Shown here: positions 1 to 7,957 of the stretch, piece by piece
Numbering within the stretch: the stretch's first letter is position 1
Layout: each line of letters starts with the position of its first letter
NCBI GenBank assembly: GCA_017621195.1
Contig: JAGATO010000045.1
Span: forward strand, 1 to 14,514
DNA: 14,514 nucleotides
Reading direction: 5' to 3'
Origin: Bacillota bacterium
Lineage (GTDB): Bacteria > Bacillota > Clostridia > Peptostreptococcales > Anaerovoracaceae
Position numbers and translations under genes: made by a program
The notes under the pieces: generated by a model
What the model saw: the letters and a program-made list of their open reading frames with translations, nothing else
Database searches by the model: none
Told to the model about the DNA's origin: nothing

Positions 1-3000
1 AATAGCTTCGGCCAGAGTCCGCCTTCAAATCCGCCGGTTTGCAGTCCGCCAGGTCGAAGATCCTGTTTGCCAGGATCTTGGGCGCTTCCTCTTCCTTGAA
101 GTTCACCGTTCCCTTGATGACGATGGTACCGTCCTCCCGGATCCAGTTTCTGGCCTGTTCAAAGACGCTGGGGAAGACGATAACCTCCACTTCGCCGTAC
201 AGGTCTTCCACCTGGATGAAGGCCATCATCGTCCCTTTCTTGGTGATCATGGTCTTCTTCTGGGTGATGATTCCGGCCATAATGACTTCCATTCCGTCCC
301 GAATCTCCGGATCGTCCTCGGCGTGAGCCAGATCCTCGGCGGTGATGGTCACCAGACTTTCGATCTTTTCGGCCACATCCGCCAGCGGATGGCCAGTGAG
401 GTATACGCCCAGCATTTCCTTCTCCATGGACATCAGCATGGAGTGGTCGAATTCCGTCGCCTCAGGCAGCGTATGCCCCAGCGACCGGCTCTGCTCTTCT
501 CTCATTTCCATCTGGAACAGGCTCATCTGTCCTTCGATGTTTCGACGCACGTTATTCTGGGACGATTCCAGAAGACTTTCGTAGACGGCCAACTTCTGGG
601 CGCGGTTTCCTTCCAGACAGTCCATAGCGCCCGACTTGATCAGGCTTTCCACGGCGTTCTTCTTAATCTCGTGGATGTTCAGCTGGTCGATGAACCGGAA
701 GATGTCCTTCGGCTTTCCCTTCTCCTCTCTGGCGCGGATGATCTCGTCGACGACGCCCTCGCCCGCGTTCTTGACCCCCAACAGGCCGAATCGGATCTTT
801 CCGTCCACGGCTCCGAATTTCTTTCCGCTTTCGTTCACGTCCGGCGGCAGGACTTCAATGCCCATCTCCGTACAGTTGCGGATGTATTTGGCCACGGAGA
901 CCGAATCTCCCATAACGCTGGTCATCAGGGCAGCCATGAATTCCACGGGATAGTAGGCCTTCAGCCAGGCCGTCTCGTAAGCCAGGACCGCGTAGGCCGC
1001 CGCGTGGGATTTATTGAAGGCGTATTCGGCAAAGGTGATCATGTTGTCGTAGATCTCGTTGGCCGCCCGCTCGGGAATGCCGTTGCGGATGCACCCTGCG
1101 ATCTCCACCGTTCCGTCCTCCGCCGTCTTTCCGTAGATGAAGTATTCCCGTTCCTTCTCCATCACATCGCGCTTTTTCTTGCTCATGGCCCGACGCACCA
1201 GATCGCTTCGACCGTAGGTGTAGCCCGCCAGATCGCGAACGATCTGCATGACCTGCTCCTGATAAACCATACAGCCGTAGGTGACGGACAGGATGGGCTC
1301 CAGGCTGTCGTGAATGTAGGTGATGTGATCGGGGTTCTTTTTATTTTCAATGTAGGTCGGAATGGATCTCATGGGACCGGGGCGATACAGAGAAATTCCC
1401 GCCACCACGTCTTCGAAGCAGTCCGGCCGCAGGTTCCGCATGAACTGTCTCATGCCTCCGCTTTCCAGCTGGAACACGCCCATGGTATTTCCGCTGGAGA
1501 TCAGTTCGTACACCTTGGGATCGTCGTAGCCCATGTGGGTGAAATCCACCCGCCGTCCGTGGTTCTTCTCGATCAGCTCGATGGCGTCCCGGATGACCGT
1601 CAGATTTCGGAGACCCAGAAAATCCATCTTGAGCAGCCCCAGCTCCTCGATGGTGGTCATGGTGAACTGGGTGGACACGCCCTTATCCGAGGAATACAGC
1701 GGAACGTACTCGTTGATGGCCTTCTTGGAGATCACCACGCCGGCAGCGTGGGTAGATGCGTGGCGCGGCATCCCTTCCAGAGCCTTCGCCGTGTCGATCA
1801 GTTCCTTGATTCTCTGGTCGCTGTCGTAAGCCTTCTTCAGATCGGGATTGGTCAGAAGAGCCTTATCCAGTGTCATCTTCAGGTCGAAGGGAATCATCTT
1901 TGCCACGGCATCGGTCTCTGCATAGCTCATGTTCAGTACGCGGCCCACGTCCCGAACCACGGCCTTGGCCTTCATGGTTCCGAAGGTGACGATCTGGGCC
2001 ACCTTATCCGCTCCGTATTTTTCGATGACGTAGTCGATGACCTCCTGCCGCCGCTCGTAGCAGAAATCCACGTCGATATCCGGCATGGAGACCCGCTCCG
2101 GATTCAGAAACCGCTCGAAGATCAAGCCGTATCTGATGGGGTCCATGCTGGTGATGTATAGGCAGTAGGCAACGATGCTTCCCGCGGCGGAGCCGCGCCC
2201 CGGACCTACCGTGATGTGTTTTTTTCTCGCGTAATTGATGAAATCCCAGACGATGAGGAAGTACTCCACATAGCCCATGCTCTCGATGGTGGCCAGCTCG
2301 TATTCCATCCGCTGACTCAACTCGGGCGTCAGTCCTCCGTACCGTTCCTTCGCGCCCTTCATGCACAGCTCCCGCAGATACTCCTTCGCCGTCTTTCCGT
2401 CGGGTACGTCGTAATCCGGAATGTGGATCTCACCGAAGCGGATCTCCACGTTGCACCGATCCGCAATGCGCTGGGTGTTTTCAATGGCCTCGGGGATGCC
2501 GGCGAACAGGTTTCGCATCTCCCGCTCCGGCTTCAGGTAGAACTGGTCGTTGGGAAACCGCATCCGGTCCTCGTCCTCCACCAGCTTTCCCGTCTGAATG
2601 CAGATCAGCACGTCGTGAGCCTTGGCGTCGCTTTGACGGACGTAGTGCACGTCGTTGGTGGCCACGAAGGGAATCCCCGTTTCGGTGTGGAGCCTCTTCA
2701 TGTAGGGCAGGATCTTCAGTTCCTCGTCCAGTCCCTGATCCTGCAGCTCCAGAAAGAAATTGTCCTCCCCAAAGATGTCCCGCAGCGCCAGTGCTTCTTC
2801 CTTCGCTCCCTCGTAGTCATCGTGGAGCAGCAGGTTCTGCACCCTTCCGGCAAGGCAGGCCGACAGGGCGATGATTCCTTCGCTGTACTGCCGCAAAACG
2901 TCGTGGTCGATTCTCGGTTTATAGTAGAATCCTCGGGTATAGCCCTCGGACACGATCTTCATCAGGTTGTGATAGCCGGTTTCGTTTTCGGCCAGCAGGA

Positions 3001-3265
3001 CCAGATGGCCCTGATGCTTGTCGAACTCCGGCGTCTTATCGGTCAGCTTCCGCGCCGCCGTGTAGACCTCACAGCCCAGGATGGGTTTGATCCCCTGCTT
3101 TTTACATTCCTTATAGAAGTCGATGACGCCGAACATGACACCGTGGTCGGTGATGGCACAGGCATTCATCCCCTGTTCCTTTACGGCGGTCACCAGATCT
3201 CCGATCCGGGCCGCTCCGTCCAACAGGCTGTATTCCGTATGAACGTGCAGATGTGTAAAAGCCAT
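1..3265 (-). CDS. dnaE: DNA polymerase III alpha subunit DnaE, C-terminus cut by window edge
   Basis: This is the catalytic subunit of a family C replicative DNA polymerase. Translation gives about 1088 residues with no stop before the left edge. DnaE proteins are usually somewhat longer, so only the end is missing. The N-terminal PHP domain (about 1-270) starts MAFTHLHVHTEYSLLDG and keeps metal-ligand positions: H7, H9, D16, D40-H41, E66, and D205/H207 in TNDVHY. The polymerase core has the catalytic pair in PDIDVDF (D398, D400) and the third aspartate in KMDFLGLRNLT (D548). A helix-hairpin-helix stretch lies near 860-875 and an OB-fold (VIMAGIITQKKT...) near 985-1065. The ATG at 3265 follows GGGAGGAAACCT. 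The protein is DnaE rather than PolC, because the PHP domain is not interrupted by an exonuclease domain. Bacillota usually also carry PolC, in which case this would be the partner polymerase; that is inference. Confidence 0.97.
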   Translation of the reverse strand, partial: MAFTHLHVHTEYSLLDGAARIGDLVTAVKEQGMNACAITDHGVMFGVIDFYKECKKQGIKPILGCEVYTAARKLTDKTPEFDKHQGHLVLLAENETGYHNLMKIVSEGYTRGFYYKPRIDHDVLRQYSEGIIALSACLAGRVQNLLLHDDYEGAKEEALALRDIFGEDNFFLELQDQGLDEELKILPYMKRLHTETGIPFVATNDVHYVRQSDAKAHDVLICIQTGKLVEDEDRMRFPNDQFYLKPEREMRNLFAGIPEAIENTQRIADRCNVEIRFGEIHIPDYDVPDGKTAKEYLRELCMKGAKERYGGLTPELSQRMEYELATIESMGYVEYFLIVWDFINYARKKHITVGPGRGSAAGSIVAYCLYITSMDPIRYGLIFERFLNPERVSMPDIDVDFCYERRQEVIDYVIEKYGADKVAQIVTFGTMKAKAVVRDVGRVLNMSYAETDAVAKMIPFDLKMTLDKALLTNPDLKKAYDSDQRIKELIDTAKALEGMPRHASTHAAGVVISKKAINEYVPLYSSDKGVSTQFTMTTIEELGLLKMDFLGLRNLTVIRDAIELIEKNHGRRVDFTHMGYDDPKVYELISSGNTMGVFQLESGGMRQFMRNLRPDCFEDVVAGISLYRPGPMRSIPTYIENKKNPDHITYIHDSLEPILSVTYGCMVYQEQVMQIVRDLAGYTYGRSDLVRRAMSKKKRDVMEKEREYFIYGKTAEDGTVEIAGCIRNGIPERAANEIYDNMITFAEYAFNKSHAAAYAVLAYETAWLKAYYPVEFMAALMTSVMGDSVSVAKYIRNCTEMGIEVLPPDVNESGKKFGAVDGKIRFGLLGVKNAGEGVVDEIIRAREEKGKPKDIFRFIDQLNIHEIKKNAVESLIKSGAMDCLEGNRAQKLAVYESLLESSQNNVRRNIEGQMSLFQMEMREEQSRSLGHTLPEATEFDHSMLMSMEKEMLGVYLTGHPLADVAEKIESLVTITAEDLAHAEDDPEIRDGMEVIMAGIITQKKTMITKKGTMMAFIQVEDLYGEVEVIVFPSVFEQARNWIREDGTIVIKGTVNFKEEEAPKILANRIFDLADCKPADLKADSGRSY

Positions 3266-3318
3266 AGGTTTCCTCCCTTCCGTTACGAAAGTCCTTCCGA
3301 CTCCGCAAATCACTTCTT

Positions 3319-3327
3319 ATTTTAGCA
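3319..3327 (-). promoter_or_regulatory. Putative extended -10 promoter of dnaE
   Basis: Read on the minus strand this is TGCTAAAAT, an extended -10 element (TGn plus TAAAAT) about 54 bases upstream of the dnaE start. The -35 position with 17-bp spacing reads TGGTGG, a poor match, so the call rests on the extended -10 alone. Confidence 0.4.
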
Positions 3328-3423
3328 CACTCCGCTGCGTTCCACCACATTTTAATCAAAAACGTTCCTATTTTTTTGTTCAATATTCAAAAATGCTCAA
3401 ATTCGATTAAATCCGATAGATTA

Positions 3424-3452
3424 TTTACGCTTTCCCGTCGCTCTGGTACAAT
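3424..3452 (+). promoter_or_regulatory. Promoter of the hotdog thioesterase gene
   Basis: The -35 is TTTACG (3424-3429), the spacer is 17 bp, and the -10 is TACAAT (3447-3452) preceded by TGG, which makes an extended -10. Transcription would start near 3459, giving a leader of about 35 bases before the ATG at 3494. The dnaE promoter is divergent, so the two genes appear to be controlled separately. Confidence 0.6.
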
Positions 3453-3493
3453 GGTGCTATTCCCATTTGACCAAGAGAAAGGATACCTCCCTT

Positions 3494-3931
3494 ATGAATA
3501 CCATAGAAAAGAACGAATCGTTTTACACCCTGGTGAGAGAGAGAGCTCATCAGGAGGAAAGCCGTCTCAACGCCCTGCTGGATCCCCAACCCCTGGCCTG
3601 CGACTTCGAAGCCGGAACCACGGCCATCGCCTTCCGGATTCAACCGTGGCAGCGCAACCCTTACGGCGATGCTCACGGCGGTGCCATCGCCTCCATGTTC
3701 GACACGGCCATGGGTTTTACCGCCTTCTGGATCTCCGACGGAAGCTGGACCACCACGGTGGACCTGATGATCAACTACCTTTCCCCCATGCCCGCCGGTG
3801 AGGAGATGGTGGTCTGTTCTCAGGTAAAAAAGGCGGGCCGCTCCCTGGTCCGTGTCACCGCCGAAGCAAAGGTGGGTTCCAGCCACAAGCTGGTGGCCAC
3901 GGCCAGCGCCAATTTCATGCTGCTGCGCTGA
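3494..3931 (+). CDS. Hotdog-fold thioesterase, PaaI/YdiI-like
   Basis: A 145-residue protein of the size expected for a single-domain PaaI-type acyl-CoA thioesterase, which hydrolyses acyl- or aryl-CoA thioesters in the cytoplasm. The family signature is at 55-74: N55-P-Y-G-D-A-H61-G-G-A-I-A-S-M-F-D70, with the HGG motif on the central hotdog helix and D70 as a likely catalytic acid. The core strand TTTVDLMINYLSPMP (86-100) is also typical. I chose the ATG at 3494 because GAGAAAGGA lies just upstream and the family's N-terminal length fits. An in-frame TTG at 3467 would add nine residues but lacks a good ribosome binding site. It is a single-gene unit with its own promoter, and nothing nearby indicates the substrate. 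Confidence 0.85.
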   Translation: MNTIEKNESFYTLVRERAHQEESRLNALLDPQPLACDFEAGTTAIAFRIQPWQRNPYGDAHGGAIASMFDTAMGFTAFWISDGSWTTTVDLMINYLSPMPAGEEMVVCSQVKKAGRSLVRVTAEAKVGSSHKLVATASANFMLLR

Positions 3932-4011
3932 AACTGACGTCGCCAGCTTCGGCGCAAAACGCGCAAGGTCCTGGCTCCATGTGAAAAGGCTCCGACATAA
4001 AGCGAAGACAA

Positions 4012-4058
4012 AACGGCCCCGTAGCGCATCGAAAATCGAACTGCGCCCCGGGGCCGTT
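4012..4058. terminator. Bidirectional terminator between the thioesterase gene and coaBC
   Basis: Outer arms AACGGCCCCG (4012-4021) and CGGGGCCGTT (4049-4058) are perfect complements. An inner GCGCA/TGCGC pair (4024-4028 and 4042-4046) extends the stem. The minus-strand side is followed by TTTTG and the plus-strand side by a looser T-rich run. The hairpin sits between two convergent stop codons (3931 and 4096). The rest of 3932-4095 shows no other recognisable feature. Confidence 0.75.
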
Positions 4059-4095
4059 GTATGTTATCTTTGTATTCCATTCGGCGGTACCGATT

Positions 4096-5295
4096 CTACC
4101 GGTGTTCGCGCATGGCCATCAGCCGATCCAGAATGGCGTGAGCCACCTCTTCCTTGGACATGATGGGAAGCTCCTCATTTCCATCTCGGGTAATCAGCGT
4201 CACCACATTGGTGTCGGTGCCGAATCCCGCGCCGCTGACCTTCAGGTTGTTGGCTACGATCATATCGGCGTTCTTCTTTTCCAGCTTCACGCGGGAATTT
4301 TCCAGAAGATCCCGAGTCTCCATGGAGAAACCGCAGAGCTGTTGACCCTCCTGCTTGTGGTCGCCCAGGTACTTCAGGATATCCCGAGTTCGAGTCAGCG
4401 GAATGGACATGTCTCCGTCCTTCTTCTTCGTCTTGTCCTGGCTGACCGTAGCCGGCGTATAGTCGGCCACCGCTGCCGCCTTGATCACCATGTGGCACTG
4501 AGACGCCCGATCTGTGACCGCTTCGAACATGTCGGCGGCGCTGTCCACGGAAATCGTCTCCACGAAGGGCGGCGGCGTCAGGGCAGTCTGTCCGCTGACC
4601 AGGGTCACTTCCGCCCCCCGCAGCATGGCTGCCTTTGCCATCTCGTATCCCATCTTTCCCGTGGAATGATTGGTGATGTAGCGGACGGGATCCATGCTCT
4701 CCCGTGTAGGACCTGCGGTAACCAGGATTTTCATTCCGGCCATGTCCTTTGCGCAGGCGATCTCCTTTTCCAGGGCTGCGATCAGCAGGCTCTCCTCCGG
4801 CATCTTTCCCTCTCCCACATCGCCGCAGGCCAGAAGGCCGGTAGCCGGGGTCACCACGTGGCAGCCGAACCGCCGCAGCTTGTCCAGATTGTCCTGAACG
4901 ATGGGGTTACGGTACATGTTGGTGTTCATGGCGGGAGCCAAGATGATCGGGCAGGTGCAGGCCATGACCGTGGTGGTCAGCATATCGTCGGCGATGCCGC
5001 CGGCCAGCTTTCCGATCACATTGGCGCTGGCAGGGGCAATCAGTACGCCGTCCGCTTTTTTGGCCAGAGCCACATGCTCCACGTTGTACTGGAAATTCCG
5101 GTCGAAGGTATCGATCAGGCACTTGTGCTCCGTCAGCGTTTCAAAGGTGATGGGGTTGATGAAATTGGTGGCGTTCTTCGTCATCAGAACGTGAATCTCA
5201 CAGCCGCGCTTCTTCAGCAGGCTGGCCAGATTGGCTGCCTTGTAGGCGGCAATGCTGCCGGTCACGCCCAGCAGAATGGTTTTTCCTTTCAGCAT
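4096..5295 (-). CDS. coaBC: Bifunctional phosphopantothenoylcysteine decarboxylase / phosphopantothenate-cysteine ligase CoaBC
   Basis: This enzyme carries out two successive steps of coenzyme A synthesis: joining of cysteine to 4'-phosphopantothenate using CTP, then FMN-dependent decarboxylation. The length of 399 residues is normal. The N-terminal CoaC domain (about 1-180) begins with the flavin-binding stretch ILLGVTGSIAAYKAA and keeps the catalytic H74 (VEHVAL), N124 (PAMNTNMY) and C157 (ACGDVGEG). The C-terminal CoaB domain (about 187-399) has TAGPTRESMDPVRYITNHST with N209, then AAAVADY (D278) and the KTKKKDG lysines (289-292). Both halves therefore look active. The ATG at 5295 lies 18 bases after the stop of the YcxB-like gene with AGAGAGGA in the gap, so the two are probably co-transcribed. 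Confidence 0.97.
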   Translation of the reverse strand: MLKGKTILLGVTGSIAAYKAANLASLLKKRGCEIHVLMTKNATNFINPITFETLTEHKCLIDTFDRNFQYNVEHVALAKKADGVLIAPASANVIGKLAGGIADDMLTTTVMACTCPIILAPAMNTNMYRNPIVQDNLDKLRRFGCHVVTPATGLLACGDVGEGKMPEESLLIAALEKEIACAKDMAGMKILVTAGPTRESMDPVRYITNHSTGKMGYEMAKAAMLRGAEVTLVSGQTALTPPPFVETISVDSAADMFEAVTDRASQCHMVIKAAAVADYTPATVSQDKTKKKDGDMSIPLTRTRDILKYLGDHKQEGQQLCGFSMETRDLLENSRVKLEKKNADMIVANNLKVSGAGFGTDTNVVTLITRDGNEELPIMSKEEVAHAILDRLMAMREHR

Positions 5296-5313
5296 ATGCT
5301 GTCCTCTCTCCGT

Positions 5314-5829
5314 CTATTGTTCGCCCTTCGGGCCGTAGAAGGCCAGTATCTTTTCCAGCGCTTCGCAGTTTTCCTGACCGATCTGTTCTTTCGAGATGAT
5401 GAAGCACTGGTTGTGTGTTACATAGATGAAGAAGAACTTCTTCGTCTGAACCACTTCGTGGATGTGATTCCAGGGCAGCTGAATCTCCGCTTCCGTCTCC
5501 GCATCCCGCTCCAGAATTCCGTCCTCTCCGATCTCAAATTCCATCATGCGTCCCACCAGAGCCTGAGCAGCTTTACTGGTGTTCTTCATCTGTCCGCGGA
5601 TGGAGATCAGGAAAATACCCATCAGGATGAGCCACGCGAAGGAGAGATAATACAGAATAAGGGGAATGGGGAAGATGTGAAGCCAGCTTCCCAGCAGAGA
5701 AATCACCGCGATGGCAGTGCCGATCCCCAGGATGATCGGGGTTTTTTTCTGCTTTTGAAACATGTTGTACTTTAACAGCGCTTTGTAATCCTCTTCCGCT
5801 GATACAATTTTAAAACTTACTTTTTCCAT
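5314..5829 (-). CDS. YcxB-like membrane protein
   Basis: A 171-residue protein with an N-terminal cytosolic stretch (1-29), two membrane segments (about 31-50 and 55-77) and a C-terminal soluble domain. That domain contains LPWNHIHEVVQTKKFFFIYV, which resembles the YcxB-like family: a conserved Trp after a strand, then a tyrosine/phenylalanine-rich strand and an 'IISKEQI' turn. The function of that family is not known. I chose the ATG at 5829 because AAGGAAAAG lies eight bases upstream; an in-frame start at 5862 would add eleven unremarkable residues and has no such site. It is the first gene of a probable two-gene operon with coaBC. I see no functional link to CoA synthesis beyond that arrangement. 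Confidence 0.75.
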   Translation of the reverse strand: MEKVSFKIVSAEEDYKALLKYNMFQKQKKTPIILGIGTAIAVISLLGSWLHIFPIPLILYYLSFAWLILMGIFLISIRGQMKNTSKAAQALVGRMMEFEIGEDGILERDAETEAEIQLPWNHIHEVVQTKKFFFIYVTHNQCFIISKEQIGQENCEALEKILAFYGPKGEQ

Positions 5830-5869
5830 GAATTCTTTTCCTTTCACCAAAGAATGCGCCACATCGTTG

Positions 5870-5917
5870 AAAAAAGCGCGTATGATAACTATGTCAGTAT
5901 ATCATACGCGCCTTTTA
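5870..5917 (-). terminator. Rho-independent terminator of the DUF4153/DUF4173-like gene
   Basis: Perfect 12-base arms GCGCGTATGATA (5876-5887) and TATCATACGCGC (5900-5911) enclose a 12-base loop. The minus strand continues with TTTTTT and the plus strand with CTTTT. It lies directly after the stop codon at 5925. Confidence 0.85.
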
Positions 5918-5924
5918 AAATCAA
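5896..5924 (-). promoter_or_regulatory. Promoter of the YcxB-like/coaBC operon, embedded in the upstream terminator
   Basis: On the minus strand the -35 is TTGATT (5919-5924), the spacer is 17 bp, and the -10 is TATACT (5896-5901) preceded by TGA, making an extended -10. The -35 begins one base after the upstream gene's stop codon. Transcription would start near 5889, inside the terminator loop, so the new RNA carries only the distal arm and cannot form the terminator hairpin. Confidence 0.6.
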
Positions 5925-7583
5925 TCACGCTCCATGTGAAATTCCTTTGTTTCCAGCGTTCCATTTCCACTGAAAGCGCAGTTTGCTCCAGGTCAGCTTC
6001 TCCCATTCTCCCACGGTCCACCAGGAGCTGTGCAGCCGCAGGGTCTGTCGGATTTCCTGCTGCAGGGCAGCCTTCCTGTCATCGCCGCCCGCATCCTCCT
6101 GACTGTATCCCAGAAGCTCCATAGCTCCGTTGGCCGACAGGGACGCCAGCGATGTTACGTCCAGCTCTTCCAGCGACATCCTTCCCCCTTCGTACCGCGC
6201 CACGTTCTCCCGGACCACGATGCCGTCTACGTTGGCCCAGCCCAGCGTCAGGAACATGACCACGGAAATCACGGTCAGCAGCTTTGCCGCCGGTATCGTG
6301 CGGAGCCTTGCCACGGCCAGGACCAGAAATACCAGCAGTAGCCAGATCATGAACCAGAACGTGTACACCCGCAGCCGCGTCAACCCGTACGCCTGGATGT
6401 AGAGGCCCATCTTCACCATAGCGGTGACGGCCAGCAGGACGGTCTGCAGCGACAGAAGAAACACCATCGCACTCAGTCCTCTGGGAATGCGCCCTTCGCG
6501 CCGGGCGCAGAGCAGCCACGATATCGCCATGATGCCCAGGTTGATGGCGCAGACGGCACACAGTTCGAAGAATCCTTCCCGCGCAAAGCTGGAATACGTA
6601 GCCGTTCCGGGCAATCCGCCGCCCAGCGCCGAGAGCAGATGGCCGGCCTGAATCCCCAGAAACAGCAGGTAGACGGTCAAAAACAGTCCCACTGCGGTGT
6701 ATACGGCTATGCGAGGAAACATCTGCAGAGAGGCAAGTTCCCGATCCACCCGATCTTTTTCCGTCCAGCCTCTGGCTTCGTCGGGCCGCAGATTTCCCCA
6801 GACGGCGCCAAACAGATAGGCTGCCACGGGCAAGGCGATCACCAATTCCAGAAGAAGTTCCATTACGTTGACGGTAATCAGTTCATCCAGCCATCGAGAT
6901 GCGATGTCGGTAAAGGTCCCCATGATCCGCAGGAAGTCCGCATCGGCTGCCGACAGCAATTTCATGACCACCAGCAACAGTGGCGCCGCCATCAGTAATG
7001 CTCCCGCCACCCATCCTATGCTGCGCAGCGCGTTCCGTCTGGATGCTCCGCTGCTTGCCACGGCCCCCGCTTCGGCTCCGACGGAGGCGTTCGACGCGGC
7101 TTCAGCGGTTGAATTTCCCGCCTTTGTATGCGATCCGAACCGCAGGATGAATGCGAAGCTGCGCCCCATGTTTCCGAAGGGAACCCGCACCATCTGGCAG
7201 AACAGGTCCGCCAGAACGTAGCCGTCCAGCCGATCCGTCAGCCTCCGTCCCGACAACACCATCATCCAGTACATGGCGCAGATGCTGAGGAAGAGAAAGT
7301 TGAACCAGCTGACCGGTGTGTCGTCCCAGACCGCTGCCTGCAGGGCAGAGACCGCTGTGACCGCAAGCCATGGCCGGGCCGCTTTTCTGCGCTGTTCGTT
7401 CACCGGTCCCATCCGCAGGGCTGTGAAGCCGCAGAACAGCAGCGCGAACAGCGTTACGCTCACTCCACTTCCGCGCCACAGCAGCTCCCAGCGAACGTAT
7501 AGAAACGAAAGAAGAAAAATTATGAAATAATCATATTTTTTTACAATATCAGAGGCGCCGATGCGCCCACCTTTTTGATCCAT
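5925..7583 (-). CDS. Multi-pass membrane protein, DUF4153/DUF4173-like
   Basis: A 552-residue protein with about ten hydrophobic segments, for example near 20-35, 92-112, 190-212, 238-262, 290-312, 365-390 and 400-420. Near the C-terminus comes VVRENVARYEGGRMSLEELDVTSLASLS, which matches the 'N-x-x-RY...LDV..L..LS' pattern of DUF4153/DUF4173 proteins. No catalytic motif is visible, and the family has no established function that I know of. A low-complexity Ala/Gly/Ser stretch (about 155-185) separates the N-terminal membrane block from the rest. The ATG at 7583 follows GGGAGG at good spacing. The gene ends one base before the next operon's -35 and is closed by a strong terminator. The exact Pfam assignment is uncertain. 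Confidence 0.75.
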   Translation of the reverse strand: MDQKGGRIGASDIVKKYDYFIIFLLSFLYVRWELLWRGSGVSVTLFALLFCGFTALRMGPVNEQRRKAARPWLAVTAVSALQAAVWDDTPVSWFNFLFLSICAMYWMMVLSGRRLTDRLDGYVLADLFCQMVRVPFGNMGRSFAFILRFGSHTKAGNSTAEAASNASVGAEAGAVASSGASRRNALRSIGWVAGALLMAAPLLLVVMKLLSAADADFLRIMGTFTDIASRWLDELITVNVMELLLELVIALPVAAYLFGAVWGNLRPDEARGWTEKDRVDRELASLQMFPRIAVYTAVGLFLTVYLLFLGIQAGHLLSALGGGLPGTATYSSFAREGFFELCAVCAINLGIMAISWLLCARREGRIPRGLSAMVFLLSLQTVLLAVTAMVKMGLYIQAYGLTRLRVYTFWFMIWLLLVFLVLAVARLRTIPAAKLLTVISVVMFLTLGWANVDGIVVRENVARYEGGRMSLEELDVTSLASLSANGAMELLGYSQEDAGGDDRKAALQQEIRQTLRLHSSWWTVGEWEKLTWSKLRFQWKWNAGNKGISHGA

Positions 7584-7660
7584 AGTTGCCTCCCTAATCC
7601 TTTTTTCAATTCACCCTTTGATCGGATATCCCCTTTGAGCGGCCTTGATTCGGTCCTTCT

Positions 7661-7690
7661 CGAAACGCCTCAAAACGCCTCAAAACACCT
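7661..7690. repeat. Three tandem copies of a 10-bp repeat
   Basis: The copies are CGAAACGCCT (7661-7670), CAAAACGCCT (7671-7680) and CAAAACACCT (7681-7690). They lie in the 146-base gap between the HTH gene's stop and the DUF4153/DUF4173-like gene's start. I see no clear promoter or terminator in that gap. Confidence 0.7.
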
Positions 7691-7729
7691 CGAACCAGCC
7701 TGAACGCGGCCTCCTTGCGCCGGATTGGC

Positions 7730-7942
7730 CTATTCCTCATCCTTCACGTACTCCAGTATGTCCCCCGGCTGGCAGTCCAACTCCCGGCACAGCGCTTCCA
7801 ACGTGGAGAAACGGATGGCTTTCGCCTTGTTGTTTTTCAGTATGGACAGATTGGCCGGCGTGATGTCGATCAGCTCTGCCAGCTGACCGGCGCTGATCTT
7901 CTTCTTCGCCATGACTACGTCCAGATTTACCATGATCGCCAC
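7730..7942 (-). CDS. Small HTH transcriptional regulator, YozG/XRE-like
   Basis: A 70-residue protein that is almost entirely one helix-turn-helix domain. Key parts are DVVMAKKKISAGQLAELIDI (helices 1-2), TPANLSILKNNKAKAIRFST (recognition helix and turn) and LEALCRELDCQPGDILEY, the ending typical of Cro/YozG-type regulators. It should bind DNA as a dimer and probably controls its own operon. The chosen start is the GTG at 7942, because GGGGAGGG sits six bases before it; an in-frame ATG at 7933 would leave that site about 15 bases away. The gene begins 15 bases after the stop of the DUF2975 gene. This DUF2975-plus-HTH pairing is common in Bacillota. The effector is unknown. Confidence 0.9.
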   Translation of the reverse strand: MAIMVNLDVVMAKKKISAGQLAELIDITPANLSILKNNKAKAIRFSTLEALCRELDCQPGDILEYVKDEE

Positions 7943-7957
7943 GATACGCCCTCCCCT

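Noticed and set aside
323..2161. 612-codon open frame on the plus strand, antisense to dnaE
   Set aside because: It lies wholly opposite dnaE. Its His/Val/Leu/Asp-rich composition is that of a mirrored GC-rich coding strand, and no domain or ribosome binding site was seen. The same holds for 2216-3325.
3467..3493. TTG start extending the thioesterase by nine residues
   Set aside because: The GAGAAAGGA ribosome binding site lies inside this extension and serves the ATG at 3494.
4057..5775. 572-codon open frame antisense to coaBC and the YcxB-like gene
   Set aside because: It spans two well-supported minus-strand genes and a terminator, has a His/Gln-rich mirrored composition, and shows no recognisable domain.
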